Below are positions 1-9,160 of a stretch of DNA of 64,000 bases, piece after piece. Under the pieces are notes generated by a model. It was not told where the DNA came from. It did not search any database and worked only from the letters and a program-made list of their open reading frames with translations. Location of the stretch: contig NZ_AP025226.1 in the NCBI RefSeq assembly GCF_020886315.1, forward strand, positions 1,142,001-1,206,000, read 5' to 3'. The position numbers and the translations under genes were made by a program. This stretch comes from Saccharolobus caldissimus. Lineage in GTDB: Archaea > Thermoproteota > Thermoprotei_A > Sulfolobales > Sulfolobaceae. Numbering within the stretch: position 1 is the stretch's first letter; each line of letters begins with the position of its first letter.

Positions 1-48
1 TTATATCAGATTTTCTCTAATATTCTGTACTCCCTTTAAATAAGCCTC

Positions 49-74
49 ATTCAAGGGAGTTCTCTCCCTTGAAT
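49..74. repeat. Perfect inverted repeat downstream of the ATPase gene
   Basis: Two 11-base arms (ATTCAAGGGAG and CTCCCTTGAAT) are separated by 4 bases. The hairpin lies just past the 3' end of the minus-strand ATPase gene. It could form a 3'-end hairpin, although crenarchaeal terminators are usually simple U tracts. It could also be a protein-binding palindrome. No function can be assigned from sequence alone. Confidence 0.5.
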
Positions 75-91
75 AAATTACTTTCTTAAGC

Positions 92-1249
92 TTACAATTT
101 TACTAGCTGATTTGCAATTTCTAGTAACTCCTTAGGGCCTATACTTAAATCACCGTAATCTGGTGGTTTTTCCTTCAAACTTACCAACCCTACCTTTTCC
201 GCTATTTTACTCATTCTTTTTACAGCCTCCTTCGCTTCAGAACTCGAAAATTCACCCATTTTGATCTCAAAAGCCCAAATTGGTTTCTTCTTTTTTACAA
301 TAATTACGTCTATATCTTCCTTGGGAGAATAATACTGCACTCCTCCGAAATATTTCGAAAGCATTTCTCCTACACTGAACTGAACCTCTTTACCAATAGG
401 TAAATCTTTAACTTCTAAATCCGTTTCACTTACAGCGTATTTTGATTCGGCATAAAGCGTAAGCGAAAGAGTGGGCGATCTAATTCTGTAATAATTTTCC
501 CTAGACATCGTGGGAATTTTTTGTACCAATCCCATCTTTGCTAACTTGTTGACCATTGACGATATCGTCCCTTCCCCTCCCTTAGGTTGTATTATTCCGG
601 CAATTTCAGATGTCTTCCATATCCCTTCCCCTAGAAGTAAAAGGATTTTATAATACGTGTCTGTAAGTTGCCTTTCTTCCTCTTTGAACACCTCCCCTAT
701 TAACCCCTTAGAGATTAACGAAAATTCCTTTATCCTACTAACGAACTCCTCATAACTATTTATAAAAGGAATTATCCAAGGGTCTCTGTATAAGGTGGAA
801 AGTACGGGATCTTTAATTTGAGTTAACACATCTTCATAAGATATTATATCTATTTCAAGAGGAGTGAACAAACCGAGTAATGGGCTATTCTTATCAAATA
901 CTTTATTAACTATTCCGTAACTAGAGCCTATTATTACTAGAATACCTTCCCTATCCCAATTGCTTATCATAGCCCAATAAGTCTCTGGCAATCTTTGGAA
1001 CTCATCTATTACCGCCACACCCCCTCTATGTAGAACCCCTTTAACCTCTTTTATTGCTTCATCAATTTTTATTACCGTGTCATCCAAGGTAATTGCGTTA
1101 TTTGAATCAGCTATTAAAACGTAATAATCCATCTTAAGATTCTTCTTTACTAATGTACTTTTCCCCGTTTTCCTCCTACCGTAAATCAAAGTCCAGTTTT
1201 TTATTCTTCTTATCTTCTCCTCTTCTCGTCTCTTAATATATAGTCTCAC
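92..1249 (-). CDS. Archaeal ATPase with C-terminal DUF234 nuclease-like domain
   Basis: This is a member of the archaeal AAA+ ATPase family that carries a DUF234 C-terminus. The Walker A motif GRRKTGKST is near residue 25 and a Walker B motif VAVIDEFQ is near residue 80. A winged-helix-like region follows at about 205-265. The C-terminal 100 residues contain the IWAFEIK motif expected of a PD-(D/E)XK-like fold. The start is GTG, and the TATA box at about 1270-1283 would place transcription at or next to it, so the mRNA is probably leaderless. Family members are abundant in Sulfolobales genomes and usually lie in accessory regions; their cellular role is not established. The gene stands alone here, and the palindromes at its promoter suggest control by a repressor, possibly itself. 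Confidence 0.85.
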   Translation of the reverse strand: MRLYIKRREEEKIRRIKNWTLIYGRRKTGKSTLVKKNLKMDYYVLIADSNNAITLDDTVIKIDEAIKEVKGVLHRGGVAVIDEFQRLPETYWAMISNWDREGILVIIGSSYGIVNKVFDKNSPLLGLFTPLEIDIISYEDVLTQIKDPVLSTLYRDPWIIPFINSYEEFVSRIKEFSLISKGLIGEVFKEEERQLTDTYYKILLLLGEGIWKTSEIAGIIQPKGGEGTISSMVNKLAKMGLVQKIPTMSRENYYRIRSPTLSLTLYAESKYAVSETDLEVKDLPIGKEVQFSVGEMLSKYFGGVQYYSPKEDIDVIIVKKKKPIWAFEIKMGEFSSSEAKEAVKRMSKIAEKVGLVSLKEKPPDYGDLSIGPKELLEIANQLVKL

Positions 1250-1283
1250 AAGACTAGTCTCATAAGACTAGTATATAAAAATT
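1242..1283 (-). promoter_or_regulatory. ATPase promoter with two adjacent 14-bp palindromes
   Basis: Reading the minus strand, a TATA-like stretch (TTTTTATATAC, about 1270-1283) is followed by two back-to-back palindromes of the form AGTCT-N4-AGACT at 1256-1269 and 1242-1255. They cover the predicted start site and the GTG start codon. This placement is typical of an archaeal repressor operator that blocks transcription initiation. The binding protein is unknown. Confidence 0.6.
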
Positions 1284-1714
1284 AGCATTACAAGACAGTA
1301 AAAGTAAGAAAGTAGTGCCAATTTACAAAAATTGGGGGCAAACGGGAAAGATAAGCAATAGCTGGCTAAACTAAGGAGTTATCTAACTAAAAAGAGTTAA
1401 TTACTAAACTATTTTTCATAATTGTATAATTATAAATTTTTATAGTAACCATTAGCATATGAGAAGCATATCGGAGGGAATTTTTAAATAACTATAATTT
1501 ATATCTGGGTCATTCTTTAATTAATGATTTTATGTTTCAAAATTTTTAATTCTATAAAGAATTATGATAATATTGGTCAAAGAAATAGAGTAACGGCTAA
1601 TATTATTCCTAAATCACAGAAATTAGCATGCAACTCTTTTAGTTTCCAACTTGTGAGGATTATTGAAAAATCGAGATTTATCCTAGAATACATAAAACCT
1701 AGAACAGCCGTAAA

Positions 1715-2977
1715 GGGCGATTCATGTTTCCATTGCGAATTGTAATATTCTCTATGAATTAGGATAATCCAATGAAGAAATTATTGGATATATTTCTAAT
1801 AAAGTGAGAATAATAAGGGATACTGTAATATTATTACAGTGATGAGAAGACAAGTTGATAGATTATAGTTGTTAGCTATGGTCCGAGCGATCTGTAGTAT
1901 CCTCCAAGGGGAGTGAAACTTACCGAACCTCCTCCTTTCCAAGAGAGAATTGAAGGACTCGACCAAGTTATTGGATTTGAGCCACTTCCATAACTCCTTG
2001 GGAGCTGAAAGGTAACTCAAGAGCCTCGGACAAGCCTCAGGCTTAATCTCACCACTCTCGGCAGACGAGATAATAACGTTCAAGGCCTCCCTCTCCTCCT
2101 TTGTCGCATTACGCTTAAGGTGAACCAAGCATCCCTGCCTTCTTACTTGAAGTTCAGCGAGAGAGATCGCCCTATCCAACGCCTTAGTTCCATCAGCTAT
2201 TACCAAGACGAAGCTCGACTTCTTCCAGACCTCAACCAAGAGTTTCCAATAACCCACTGCATCCTCCTCTCTGTTCAAGGTTATATCCAGAACGGCCCTC
2301 TTACCTTCCTCTGTCACGCCAATAGCCGAGAGAAGAACTCCCTTTCCTCCCTTGAGCTTCACATACTTCCCATCAACTATTACATACTTGAAATTGCCAC
2401 TCGCTTGGATCTCGGGCATCCAGAGCTTGGCGTTCAACTTACCTCCCAGCACTGAATAGACGGTCATCAGAGCCTTGAACACCTTCTCCTCCTCCCTCAG
2501 CAAAGTCTCCTCCACTTGAGTCTTCACCCTTCCCTTATCCCCGTAAAGTATGGGTAACTTCACCGAGATCCACTCCAACTCGTACTTAACCTCCCTACCG
2601 ACAATCACGATCTTAAACCCCTTGAGGAATCTGTACCTCGCGTAACCCTTCCTTTTCACCTTCTTACCCCTCTGGTAGTTAGGACTCTTCTTCTCAGCCT
2701 CCTCCAAGGCCATCTTCTCGACCTCCTTGACCGATTTGTTTAATAAGGCGTTTCCGGATAGTATATTGGGGGCGAGTGTGAGGGTTAAGCTCTGTCCAGA
2801 TCCCTCTACGAGTTCCCTTAGCTGAATGCCGTAGAGGGTTACCTCGTTCATAGCTAAGAGGTCCATGATATTACCTCATACTCGTCCCCTATTAGTGTTA
2901 CTCAAAATGTAGAATCAATTTCTCTTATCTAATTCTATAGAAATAAATTGAAATCGCAATGGAGCCGTGAATCGCCC
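1715..2977. mobile_element. Complete IS256-family insertion sequence (1263 bp)
   Basis: The ends form imperfect terminal inverted repeats of 24 bases (1715-1738 and 2954-2977) sharing GGGCGATTCA and TCCATTGCGA. The 8-base sequence GCCGTAAA directly flanks both ends (1707-1714 and 2978-2985), a clean target-site duplication of the length known for IS256. The single transposase gene is full length. Size and transposase type resemble the ISC1257/ISC1332 group known from Sulfolobus; the exact name would need a database comparison. The intact ends, duplication and frame suggest a recent, potentially active insertion. Confidence 0.9.
1796..2866 (-). CDS. IS256-family DDE (Mutator-like) transposase
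   Basis: The enzyme cuts and joins the ends of the surrounding insertion sequence. The DDE catalytic residues fit IS256: the first Asp in VIVDGKYVK near residue 167, the second Asp in VLVIADGTKALD near 224, and the Glu in LVESFNSLLERR near 312. A conserved CLVHLKRN segment lies between the last two. The length of 356 residues is a little short of the usual 380-400 but the frame is unbroken and fills the space between the terminal repeats. The extreme C-terminus is hydrophobic, which is unusual and may be an added tail from read-through of the end region. Confidence 0.92.
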   Translation of the reverse strand: MDLLAMNEVTLYGIQLRELVEGSGQSLTLTLAPNILSGNALLNKSVKEVEKMALEEAEKKSPNYQRGKKVKRKGYARYRFLKGFKIVIVGREVKYELEWISVKLPILYGDKGRVKTQVEETLLREEEKVFKALMTVYSVLGGKLNAKLWMPEIQASGNFKYVIVDGKYVKLKGGKGVLLSAIGVTEEGKRAVLDITLNREEDAVGYWKLLVEVWKKSSFVLVIADGTKALDRAISLAELQVRRQGCLVHLKRNATKEEREALNVIISSAESGEIKPEACPRLLSYLSAPKELWKWLKSNNLVESFNSLLERRRFGKFHSPWRILQIARTIANNYNLSTCLLITVIILQYPLLFSLY

Positions 2978-3011
2978 GCCGTAAAAGCCATTAAGTTTAA
3001 GGTAGCCAATA

Positions 3012-3476
3012 CTAATTTCTAACTTCCTCTTCTCTAATTTTTTGTAAAGCTTTTAAAGCCTCTTTAACGTGATTTTCTGGGTTAAACTGGGAGTTATATA
3101 TATGTCTTATTATGCCTCTCTTATCAATTACGAACGTTATTCTTGCAGGTAATATAAAGCCCTTAGCGTTATATAATTCCCTTATTTTCTTATCTGGATC
3201 ACTTACTAATATAAACGGAAGCTGATATTTCTCTTTGAACTTCTTATGAGAATTAATATCGTCAGAACTAACTCCTATTACTACTACATCGTAATCCTTA
3301 AGTAAATTCCAGTTATCTCTGAAAGCACAAGCTTCTCTGGTACATCCTGGTGTGTTATCTTTAGGATAGAAATAGAGAACTATATTATGCTTTCCTATGA
3401 AATCCGCTAACGATATTTTCTCTCCGCTATCAGTAACTGCCTCAAATATAGGGGCCTTATCTCCTACTTTTACCAT
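3012..3476 (-). CDS. bcp: Peroxiredoxin, bacterioferritin-comigratory protein (Bcp)
   Basis: It reduces hydrogen peroxide and organic peroxides in the cytosol with thiol reductants. Starting at the ATG at 3476 gives a 154-residue protein, the normal Bcp length; the frame is open 22 codons further upstream but that extension lacks any family similarity. The peroxidatic cysteine is C45 in TPGCT and the presumed resolving cysteine is C50 in REACAF, the five-residue spacing typical of atypical 2-Cys Bcp proteins of Sulfolobus. The thioredoxin fold motif [12 protein letters not shown] is complete. Several Bcp paralogues are usual in Sulfolobales. It is convergent with the IS-disrupted frame on its downstream side. 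Confidence 0.93.
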   Translation of the reverse strand: MVKVGDKAPIFEAVTDSGEKISLADFIGKHNIVLYFYPKDNTPGCTREACAFRDNWNLLKDYDVVVIGVSSDDINSHKKFKEKYQLPFILVSDPDKKIRELYNAKGFILPARITFVIDKRGIIRHIYNSQFNPENHVKEALKALQKIREEEVRN

Positions 3477-3666
3477 AATTAGATATATCTTTTTCCGTTT
3501 ATAAGCTTTCGTAATATACTTTTGAATTAAAATAATTCTCAATTTAATTTATAGATTTAATATTTCATTATTTTGCATTATTTACATTTTAATAATAACT
3601 TTAGAATATATATGAAACTTATGAAATATAATACTGTAAACTATCGAATCTAGTGATAATTTGAAT

Positions 3667-3680
3667 TAATATAAAAACTT
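3667..3680 (+). promoter_or_regulatory. TATA box of the S53 protease gene
   Basis: The sequence TTAATATAAAAACT lies about 30-40 bases before the ATG at 3707. This spacing would produce a leaderless or very short-leader mRNA, the common arrangement for Sulfolobales single genes. Confidence 0.5.
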
Positions 3681-3706
3681 ATATGACTTAAATTAAAAAG
3701 AAGATT

Positions 3707-5521
3707 ATGGGAAGGAATTTTAAATTCGTACTACTATTTATTTTATTAATGTCAATTATACCTACAATATTAGGATTAGCTCAAAGTCAGCAATATTACT
3801 ACATTCAAACTACTTCTCCAATATACTCAATAGTTCCAGGCTCACAATTCGTCCAACCACTTAATTCTAGCCTAACACTTTACATTGCAGTATTGCTTAA
3901 CTTCACTAATGTCTCGTCCCTTCAAAATTATCTAAATAAAGTATATTTCTCTCCAATCTATTTCCATCATTGGTTAACTCCGTATCAATTTAGGGAATAC
4001 TATTATCCGCCAAATTCCTATATAAAATCCCTAGTTAAGTATTTAGAATCATATAATCTTCAATTCTTAGGACAATACGGCCTAGCCTTAGTATTTAAAG
4101 GAACTGTAGGAAATATAGAGAACGCTTTTCATACTTACATAAATATTTATTATTATCCTTTTAAAGACCTCTTCTGGTTCGGACTAATCGGAATTAAAAA
4201 CATAGGTCCCTTTTACTATTTTAGTAATAACGTAACTGCATCCTTACCCTATAGTGTAGGAAAATACGTGTTGGGCTTAGTAGGAATAGATAGCTTAGAT
4301 CCTAAAGTCATTAATGCAGTTAGGGAAAGTTGGCATTTAGCAATGGATAAAGTTAAGACGCAGAGTAGCCTAATTTCAAAAGTAATAATTTCTCCAATCA
4401 CAATTCAACAATACTTTAACTTTACTGAAGCATATAATCACGGATATAACGGAAATGATAGTGATATAGCAATAGAGGGAGTACCAGAATGCTATGTAAA
4501 TGTCTCGGACATTTATGCCTTCTGGAAATTATATAACATACCGCGAACAGGCCATCTGAATGTAATAACTTTCGGAAACGATACTTCAGGAGGACAGTCT
4601 GCAGAAAATGAACTTGATGCTGAGTGGTCTGGGGCTTTTGCTCCAGCCTCAAACGTGACCATAGTTTTTAGTGATGGTTATGTAGGAGGCCCTGCGTTAG
4701 TTGGCTATTCCCTTAATTATTGGTATGAATATTATTATATGGTTAACTATTTAGATCCCAACGTGATTTCAATTTCAGTAACTTTGCCGGAGTCCTTCCT
4801 AGCAGCCTATTATCCTGCAATGCTTTATATGATACATAACATGATGCTTCAAGCTGCAACTGAGGGAATATCAGTATTAGCTGCTTCGGGAGATTGGGGG
4901 TTTGAGAGTGACCATCCTCCACCCAATTTCCATATTGGGATATATAACACAATATGGTATCCTGAATCAGATCCTTACGTAACCTCAGTGGGAGGAATAT
5001 TCATTAACGCTTCTTCTAATGGAAGTATAGTGGAAGTAAGCGGCTGGGATTACAGTACTGGAGGAAACAGCGTAGTCTTTCCAGTTCAGTCCTATGAGTT
5101 AACGTCCTTAATACCCTTTACTCCAATTATCGTTAGAACGTATCCAGACATAGCTTTCGTAGCAGCAGGAGGATATGATATTCCAGAGTTCGGTTTTGGA
5201 CTGCCACTGATATTCCAAGGGCAACTATTCGTATGGTATGGTACTAGTGGTGCTGCTCCAATGACGGCTGCAATGATTGCTTTAGGTAGTAATAGATTAG
5301 GTTCATTAAATTTCGCATTATACCATATATCATATCAAGGATTAATTATCTCACCCATTGGAATACTTCAAGGTAAAATAGGCTGGATTCCTATAACAGA
5401 AGGTAATAATCCATTACCTGCTCATTATGGCTGGAATTATGTTACAGGTCCGGGAACGTACAATGCCTATTCTATGATCTACGATTTGTTATTATATTCT
5501 GGAATAATAAAGTCTTCTTAA
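3707..5521 (+). CDS. Secreted S53 (sedolisin/kumamolisin-type) serine-carboxyl protease
   Basis: This is an acid endopeptidase that would act outside the cell. Residues 1-27 form a signal peptide. Residues 30-200 match the pro-kumamolisin activation domain (HHWLTPYQFREYY). The catalytic domain follows, with the sedolisin Glu-x3-Asp pair at E300 and D304 (AENELDAEW), the oxyanion Asp D396 (AASGDWGFES) and the nucleophile S514 in GTSGAAPM. The length of 604 is normal for a proenzyme with activation domain. The protein is rich in Tyr, Asn and Ser, as expected for an exported acid-stable protein. It stands alone with its own promoter. It is a clear S53 peptidase; the substrate is unknown. Confidence 0.92.
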   Translation: MGRNFKFVLLFILLMSIIPTILGLAQSQQYYYIQTTSPIYSIVPGSQFVQPLNSSLTLYIAVLLNFTNVSSLQNYLNKVYFSPIYFHHWLTPYQFREYYYPPNSYIKSLVKYLESYNLQFLGQYGLALVFKGTVGNIENAFHTYINIYYYPFKDLFWFGLIGIKNIGPFYYFSNNVTASLPYSVGKYVLGLVGIDSLDPKVINAVRESWHLAMDKVKTQSSLISKVIISPITIQQYFNFTEAYNHGYNGNDSDIAIEGVPECYVNVSDIYAFWKLYNIPRTGHLNVITFGNDTSGGQSAENELDAEWSGAFAPASNVTIVFSDGYVGGPALVGYSLNYWYEYYYMVNYLDPNVISISVTLPESFLAAYYPAMLYMIHNMMLQAATEGISVLAASGDWGFESDHPPPNFHIGIYNTIWYPESDPYVTSVGGIFINASSNGSIVEVSGWDYSTGGNSVVFPVQSYELTSLIPFTPIIVRTYPDIAFVAAGGYDIPEFGFGLPLIFQGQLFVWYGTSGAAPMTAAMIALGSNRLGSLNFALYHISYQGLIISPIGILQGKIGWIPITEGNNPLPAHYGWNYVTGPGTYNAYSMIYDLLLYSGIIKSS

Positions 5522-5586
5522 ATTTAGATTTTTTATAAATGAATTTAGATAGTTAACTTTTAATTTGCTTACTATTATAGGTAAAT

Positions 5587-6363
5587 ATGAGTGAAAGGGA
5601 AATATTTTATGAATCCCATGAGGGGAAGATTAGGGCATTTTTAGCTTCTCCTCAGAATCCCACATTAGCTGTAATAGTAGTTCATGAAATATGGGGTCTA
5701 AATGATAACATAAAGGATATTTCAAGAAGGTTAGCTAATGAGGGATACATGGCTTTTGCACCTCATCTTTACACCAAATATGAAGATGTGTTAACACCAG
5801 AAAATATACAAAATGTTATGACTAAGGTATGGAGCCTTCCTCCAGAAAAGAGAACTGACCCAAACGCGTATAGGGAATTAATGTCATCATTAAACGAAGT
5901 TGGTAGGAAGGTTGTAGACTTATTAGTAATTAATAGACAGAAAATGGAAGAGCAAATGATAAAGGACTTAATTAAAGCTTACGATTACGTAAATTCCTTA
6001 GGAGTTAAAAAGATAGTAAGTATGGGCTTTTGTATGGGAGGAGGATTAGCTTTTCAACTTGCTACAGAAGTTCCCTTAGATGGAACTATTGTGTTTTACG
6101 GTAGGAATCCTCAACCCATAGAAGCCATAGAGAGAATTAAGGGACCAATTTTAGGGCTATATGCTGGAGAAGATCCTCCAATAAACGCTGGCTTACCAGA
6201 TCTAATATCGGCTGTTATAAAATATAAAAAAGACTTAGAACTGAAGATTTACCCTGGAGCTTATCATGCTTTTTTTAACGATAGGGGAAGAAGTTATAAT
6301 AAGGCTGCAGCTGAAGATGCATGGGAGAGGGTTAAAAACTTTTTAAGGAGGATATCTAAATGA
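5587..6363 (+). CDS. Dienelactone hydrolase family alpha/beta hydrolase
   Basis: This cytosolic alpha/beta hydrolase has the Cys-Asp-His triad of dienelactone hydrolases: C149 in GFCMGGG, D196 in GEDPPINAG and H227 in YHAFFND. In other organisms such enzymes open dienelactones from chlorinated catechol breakdown, but in archaea the natural substrate is mostly unknown. At 258 residues it is normal size, with a short insertion around residues 80-115. Its stop codon overlaps the ATG of a 35-residue ORF (ATGA), so the two are probably translated together. The promoter lies in the 65-base gap after the protease gene. Confidence 0.9.
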   Translation: MSEREIFYESHEGKIRAFLASPQNPTLAVIVVHEIWGLNDNIKDISRRLANEGYMAFAPHLYTKYEDVLTPENIQNVMTKVWSLPPEKRTDPNAYRELMSSLNEVGRKVVDLLVINRQKMEEQMIKDLIKAYDYVNSLGVKKIVSMGFCMGGGLAFQLATEVPLDGTIVFYGRNPQPIEAIERIKGPILGLYAGEDPPINAGLPDLISAVIKYKKDLELKIYPGAYHAFFNDRGRSYNKAAAEDAWERVKNFLRRISK

Positions 6364-6467
6364 GTGAACAGAATACGAAAAAAGTAGACCCATGTTTCTT
6401 AGCATGGGTTCACCTTCTAGAAGTTTTAGAGAAGAATAAAGAAGAGAATAAGGGGAAGAAAAGTTAA
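6360..6467 (+). CDS. 35-residue protein translationally coupled to the dienelactone hydrolase
   Basis: The ATG overlaps the TGA of the hydrolase (ATGA), the classic signature of translational coupling. The peptide starts MSEQNTKKVDPCFLAWVHLL and ends in a Lys/Glu-rich tail. A short amphipathic or hydrophobic stretch with a single Cys and Trp is followed by the charged tail. No family is recognised. Coupling and the absence of stop codons in a compact operon support a real small protein, perhaps a subunit or accessory of the hydrolase, but conservation has not been tested. Confidence 0.5.
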   Translation: MSEQNTKKVDPCFLAWVHLLEVLEKNKEENKGKKS

Positions 6468-6510
6468 TATAGAAGATAATTTTTTTACTTATCAATTTAA
6501 ACTATTATTA

Positions 6511-7437
6511 ATGCCCTTTAAATTTAAGCTGGGATTTTGTACTGACCTACATGGTTCTGAGTACACTTTTAGACGTACATTAAATATTGCTAAAAGTAAG
6601 AAAATTGATTATTTAATAATAAGTGGTGGTCTAACAGCTAAGGATATAGTTTTTGTTGAAGAGATAGGTGGGATGTACCTAGTTAATGGGAAAAAAGTAA
6701 ACTTAAAGAATCTAACTGAGGATTCCTTAAGATCTGGGAAGTATCTGATTGTAAATAAAAAGGAGGTAATTGATGATATTAAGGCTGATAAAAGTAAATT
6801 GGAAAAAACATTAGCGGAAATTATAGCTGATCAATTTTCGAGATGGATAAAGATAGCAGATGAGATATATCGCTTAGACAGAGTCCTCTGGAGTCCAGCC
6901 CACGGAGACATTCCACAATTAGATGACATTCTAAGAGGCTTAGGTGCTAAATTGGTTAATGATAGCGTAAGCTTCATAGAAGACGTTCAATTAGTCTCTT
7001 TAGGTTACGGATCTCCTATTCAGAACTCCTATAGAGAAGTCTCGGACTCCGACATTTACATTAAAGGTAAATCATTACTAAAGGATGCTGAAAAAGATAA
7101 GGTAATTATGAACTTTCACATGCCTCCATTAAATACTAAGTTAGACGTGATTAAAGTAGGGTTTAAGAAGTTCCACGCAGGTTCTAAAGCAGTATTAGAC
7201 TTAATAAATGAATATCAACCATTTGTGTCGTTACATGGTCACGTGCATGAGAGTACTGGAGTAGAAAAGATAGGTAATACAACCGCAATTAACCCTGGTA
7301 GTATATTCCAGTTAGGAGAACCGTCAATCGTTTTATTTGACGTTTACAAGGAGGTTAAAACTATAGGAACGTTAAGTATAGGAAGTTATGTGATAAAGAA
7401 CATTGAATTTGTTACTACTGCAACTATGTATATGTAG
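6511..7437 (+). CDS. Metallophosphoesterase (calcineurin-like fold)
   Basis: A calcineurin-like metallophosphoesterase of 308 residues. The first metal motif is CTDLHGSEYT (D12, H14), the second is degenerate (IISGGLTAKD instead of GDxxD), an FHMPP motif near residue 210 gives a metal histidine, and LHGHVHES near residue 243 gives the last pair. The GNHD/E motif is not obvious, so the metal site may be altered. Substrates in this superfamily range from phosphoproteins to cyclic nucleotides and cannot be predicted here. The gene has its own promoter in the 43-base gap (TTTTTTACTT) and no operon partner. Confidence 0.82.
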   Translation: MPFKFKLGFCTDLHGSEYTFRRTLNIAKSKKIDYLIISGGLTAKDIVFVEEIGGMYLVNGKKVNLKNLTEDSLRSGKYLIVNKKEVIDDIKADKSKLEKTLAEIIADQFSRWIKIADEIYRLDRVLWSPAHGDIPQLDDILRGLGAKLVNDSVSFIEDVQLVSLGYGSPIQNSYREVSDSDIYIKGKSLLKDAEKDKVIMNFHMPPLNTKLDVIKVGFKKFHAGSKAVLDLINEYQPFVSLHGHVHESTGVEKIGNTTAINPGSIFQLGEPSIVLFDVYKEVKTIGTLSIGSYVIKNIEFVTTATMYM

Positions 7438-7813
7438 TTTTAAAAATTAATTTCTATTTTTGAGATTTTTGTATAATACAATATTAAACCTTATTATTTA
7501 TTTATATCATATAAATCATTTAATTCTTTCAATGCTATTATTTCTGGAAAGTTTTTTGCGCTCAATTTAATCTAAACTTAAGCATGTTATTGTATAGATT
7601 AAATCTATAATTATTTTCTTTAAAGAATTTCTTAATACAGTTTGTAACTTCATTATAGAATGAAATACATTATTATCCATATACTGATTAGGGTTTAAAG
7701 ACTCAGCCTACAAGTTTTCAAAAACGCTTTTTATGAAGATCTTCTATGTCCCAGGAATATTAAAGTATTTATCTCCTACAATTAAAGAGAAACTAAAGAT
7801 CAGGTGATTAATT
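7438..7813. other. Intergenic region, no gene recognised
   Basis: AT-rich spacer. A 24-codon open frame (ATG 7733, stop 7807; MKIFYVPGILKYLSPTIKEK...) ends 6 bases before the next gene. It could be a leader peptide or chance. Nothing else is supported. Confidence 0.4.
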
Positions 7814-8986
7814 GTGGGTGTATTGAGAAATTATGAATTCTCGTTTCTTTCAATTTCATTTATAATTTCATTCTCATTACAATTAATGGGTGCATATCTA
7901 ATACTATGGTTTTATAGTATAGGGCTGTCTTTTACTGAAATAGGTTTAATCACTTCAATATATATGATTTTAACATTACCAGTAGATGTGCCGTCCTCTG
8001 CATTTGCAGATAAATATGGAAGGCTTAAAATTTTCTCAATAGGTACATTAATCTATAGTCTAGGATTAATTAGCTTATCCATCTCATTATCGCCAATTTT
8101 TGTGTTTTTATCCTATGGAATAATGGGTATAGGATTAGGCATTTACTCGAATACATTAGAGGCGTGGATCGTCGACTCTTTAAATTCACGCGGAAAAGTA
8201 CCTAAAATTTTTTCAAGGCAACAGATAGCAAATGGGATTGCTGGATTTTTGGGAAATGTACTCGCTGGTATTTTAGTGCTTTTATATCATAAGCTAAATT
8301 TACCCATTCTAATGGCTGGATTCATAATGTTACTAACTTTACCTATTGCATTATTTAGTGAAGATAATAAGGGAGAAAAGACAATAACGTTACCTACTCA
8401 AAGAATTATGAAAGAAGGTGTAAAATACGTATCAAGTAAAAGACCATTGTTAGCGTTATTAGTTTCCTCAATTTTTACGGTATTTCCGTTAGTAGCGTGG
8501 ATGCAGTTCGTTTCACCATATGTAGTAAATATATTAGGATTTCCTCAGAAATACTGGGGATTTATCTTGTCAGCCTATTTCTTAACAGTTGCTTTAGGCG
8601 GTTATATAAACGAGAAGCTATTGAAAAGGATAAATCATAAGTTAATTACCATATTTTCAGTATTTTTATTATCGCTTTTCGTATTAATGCTCTCAATTAG
8701 TAACTTAATTCTGGTACTATTGCTTCTGTTTGGCTTGTCGTTAATTTATCCTATACGCTCATCAAATATTATCTCATGGGAGAATGAATTAATACCTAGC
8801 AATTATAGAGCTACTACACTCTCCTCCCTTTCATTCATAATTAGGATAGTATATATACTGGCCCCTCCACTAGTAGGTTACCTAATCAGTGCTTATGGAT
8901 ATAGTTTCACATACATAGCTGTAGGAATACTTTCGTTAGTAGGAGTTATACCATTAGTCATTGCATATGAAGTTAAAACACTCTAA
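7814..8986 (+). CDS. MFS transporter, about 12 membrane segments
   Basis: A 390-residue major facilitator superfamily protein located in the cytoplasmic membrane. The MFS loop 2-3 signature is present in the form SAFADKYGRLKIF near residue 63, and a degenerate second copy (GYINEKLLKRINHK) occurs at mid-protein, after the central loop at about 190-210. The family moves drugs, sugars or organic acids by proton coupling; the substrate is not predictable. The start is GTG at 7814, preceded by GGTGATTAA, a plausible ribosome-binding region. It has no operon partner; the following 600 bases are decayed and mobile DNA. Confidence 0.85.
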   Translation: MGVLRNYEFSFLSISFIISFSLQLMGAYLILWFYSIGLSFTEIGLITSIYMILTLPVDVPSSAFADKYGRLKIFSIGTLIYSLGLISLSISLSPIFVFLSYGIMGIGLGIYSNTLEAWIVDSLNSRGKVPKIFSRQQIANGIAGFLGNVLAGILVLLYHKLNLPILMAGFIMLLTLPIALFSEDNKGEKTITLPTQRIMKEGVKYVSSKRPLLALLVSSIFTVFPLVAWMQFVSPYVVNILGFPQKYWGFILSAYFLTVALGGYINEKLLKRINHKLITIFSVFLLSLFVLMLSISNLILVLLLLFGLSLIYPIRSSNIISWENELIPSNYRATTLSSLSFIIRIVYILAPPLVGYLISAYGYSFTYIAVGILSLVGVIPLVIAYEVKTL

Positions 8987-9160
8987 ATATCCAATTTCAA
9001 ATAATTTATGATTTAACTAATTATTGTAATATTAACTGTATATATTGTTATAGTAATTCATCTAGTAAGCGATTCAGTGAATTTGAAAATGGAAAAAGAA
9101 GTAAGAAAGAGAGTCGCCGAGGAGTTTCCTGTATAAAAACTTTTCCTTAAAAATCAAAGG

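Larger units (their letters stand above)
1524..3022 (+). pseudogene. Short ORF interrupted by the IS256-family insertion
   Basis: If the element at 1715-2977 and one copy of its 8-base duplication are removed, an open frame starting at 1524 continues across the junction. It ends at the TAA at 3020-3022, giving about 78 codons. As it stands the frame runs into the left IS end and stops at 1745. I recognise no family, and composition alone does not prove that it was a gene. It would have overlapped the end of the convergent bcp gene by 11 bases. Confidence 0.3.

Noticed and set aside
1-91. Thirty-codon tail reading NEAYLKGVQNIRENLI at the left edge, minus strand
   Set aside because: No start within the window and a stop between it and the ATPase frame; may be an old remnant but cannot be supported.
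2120-2455. 111-codon plus-strand frame inside the IS256 transposase
   Set aside because: Antisense shadow of the transposase; no start context and no recognisable domain.
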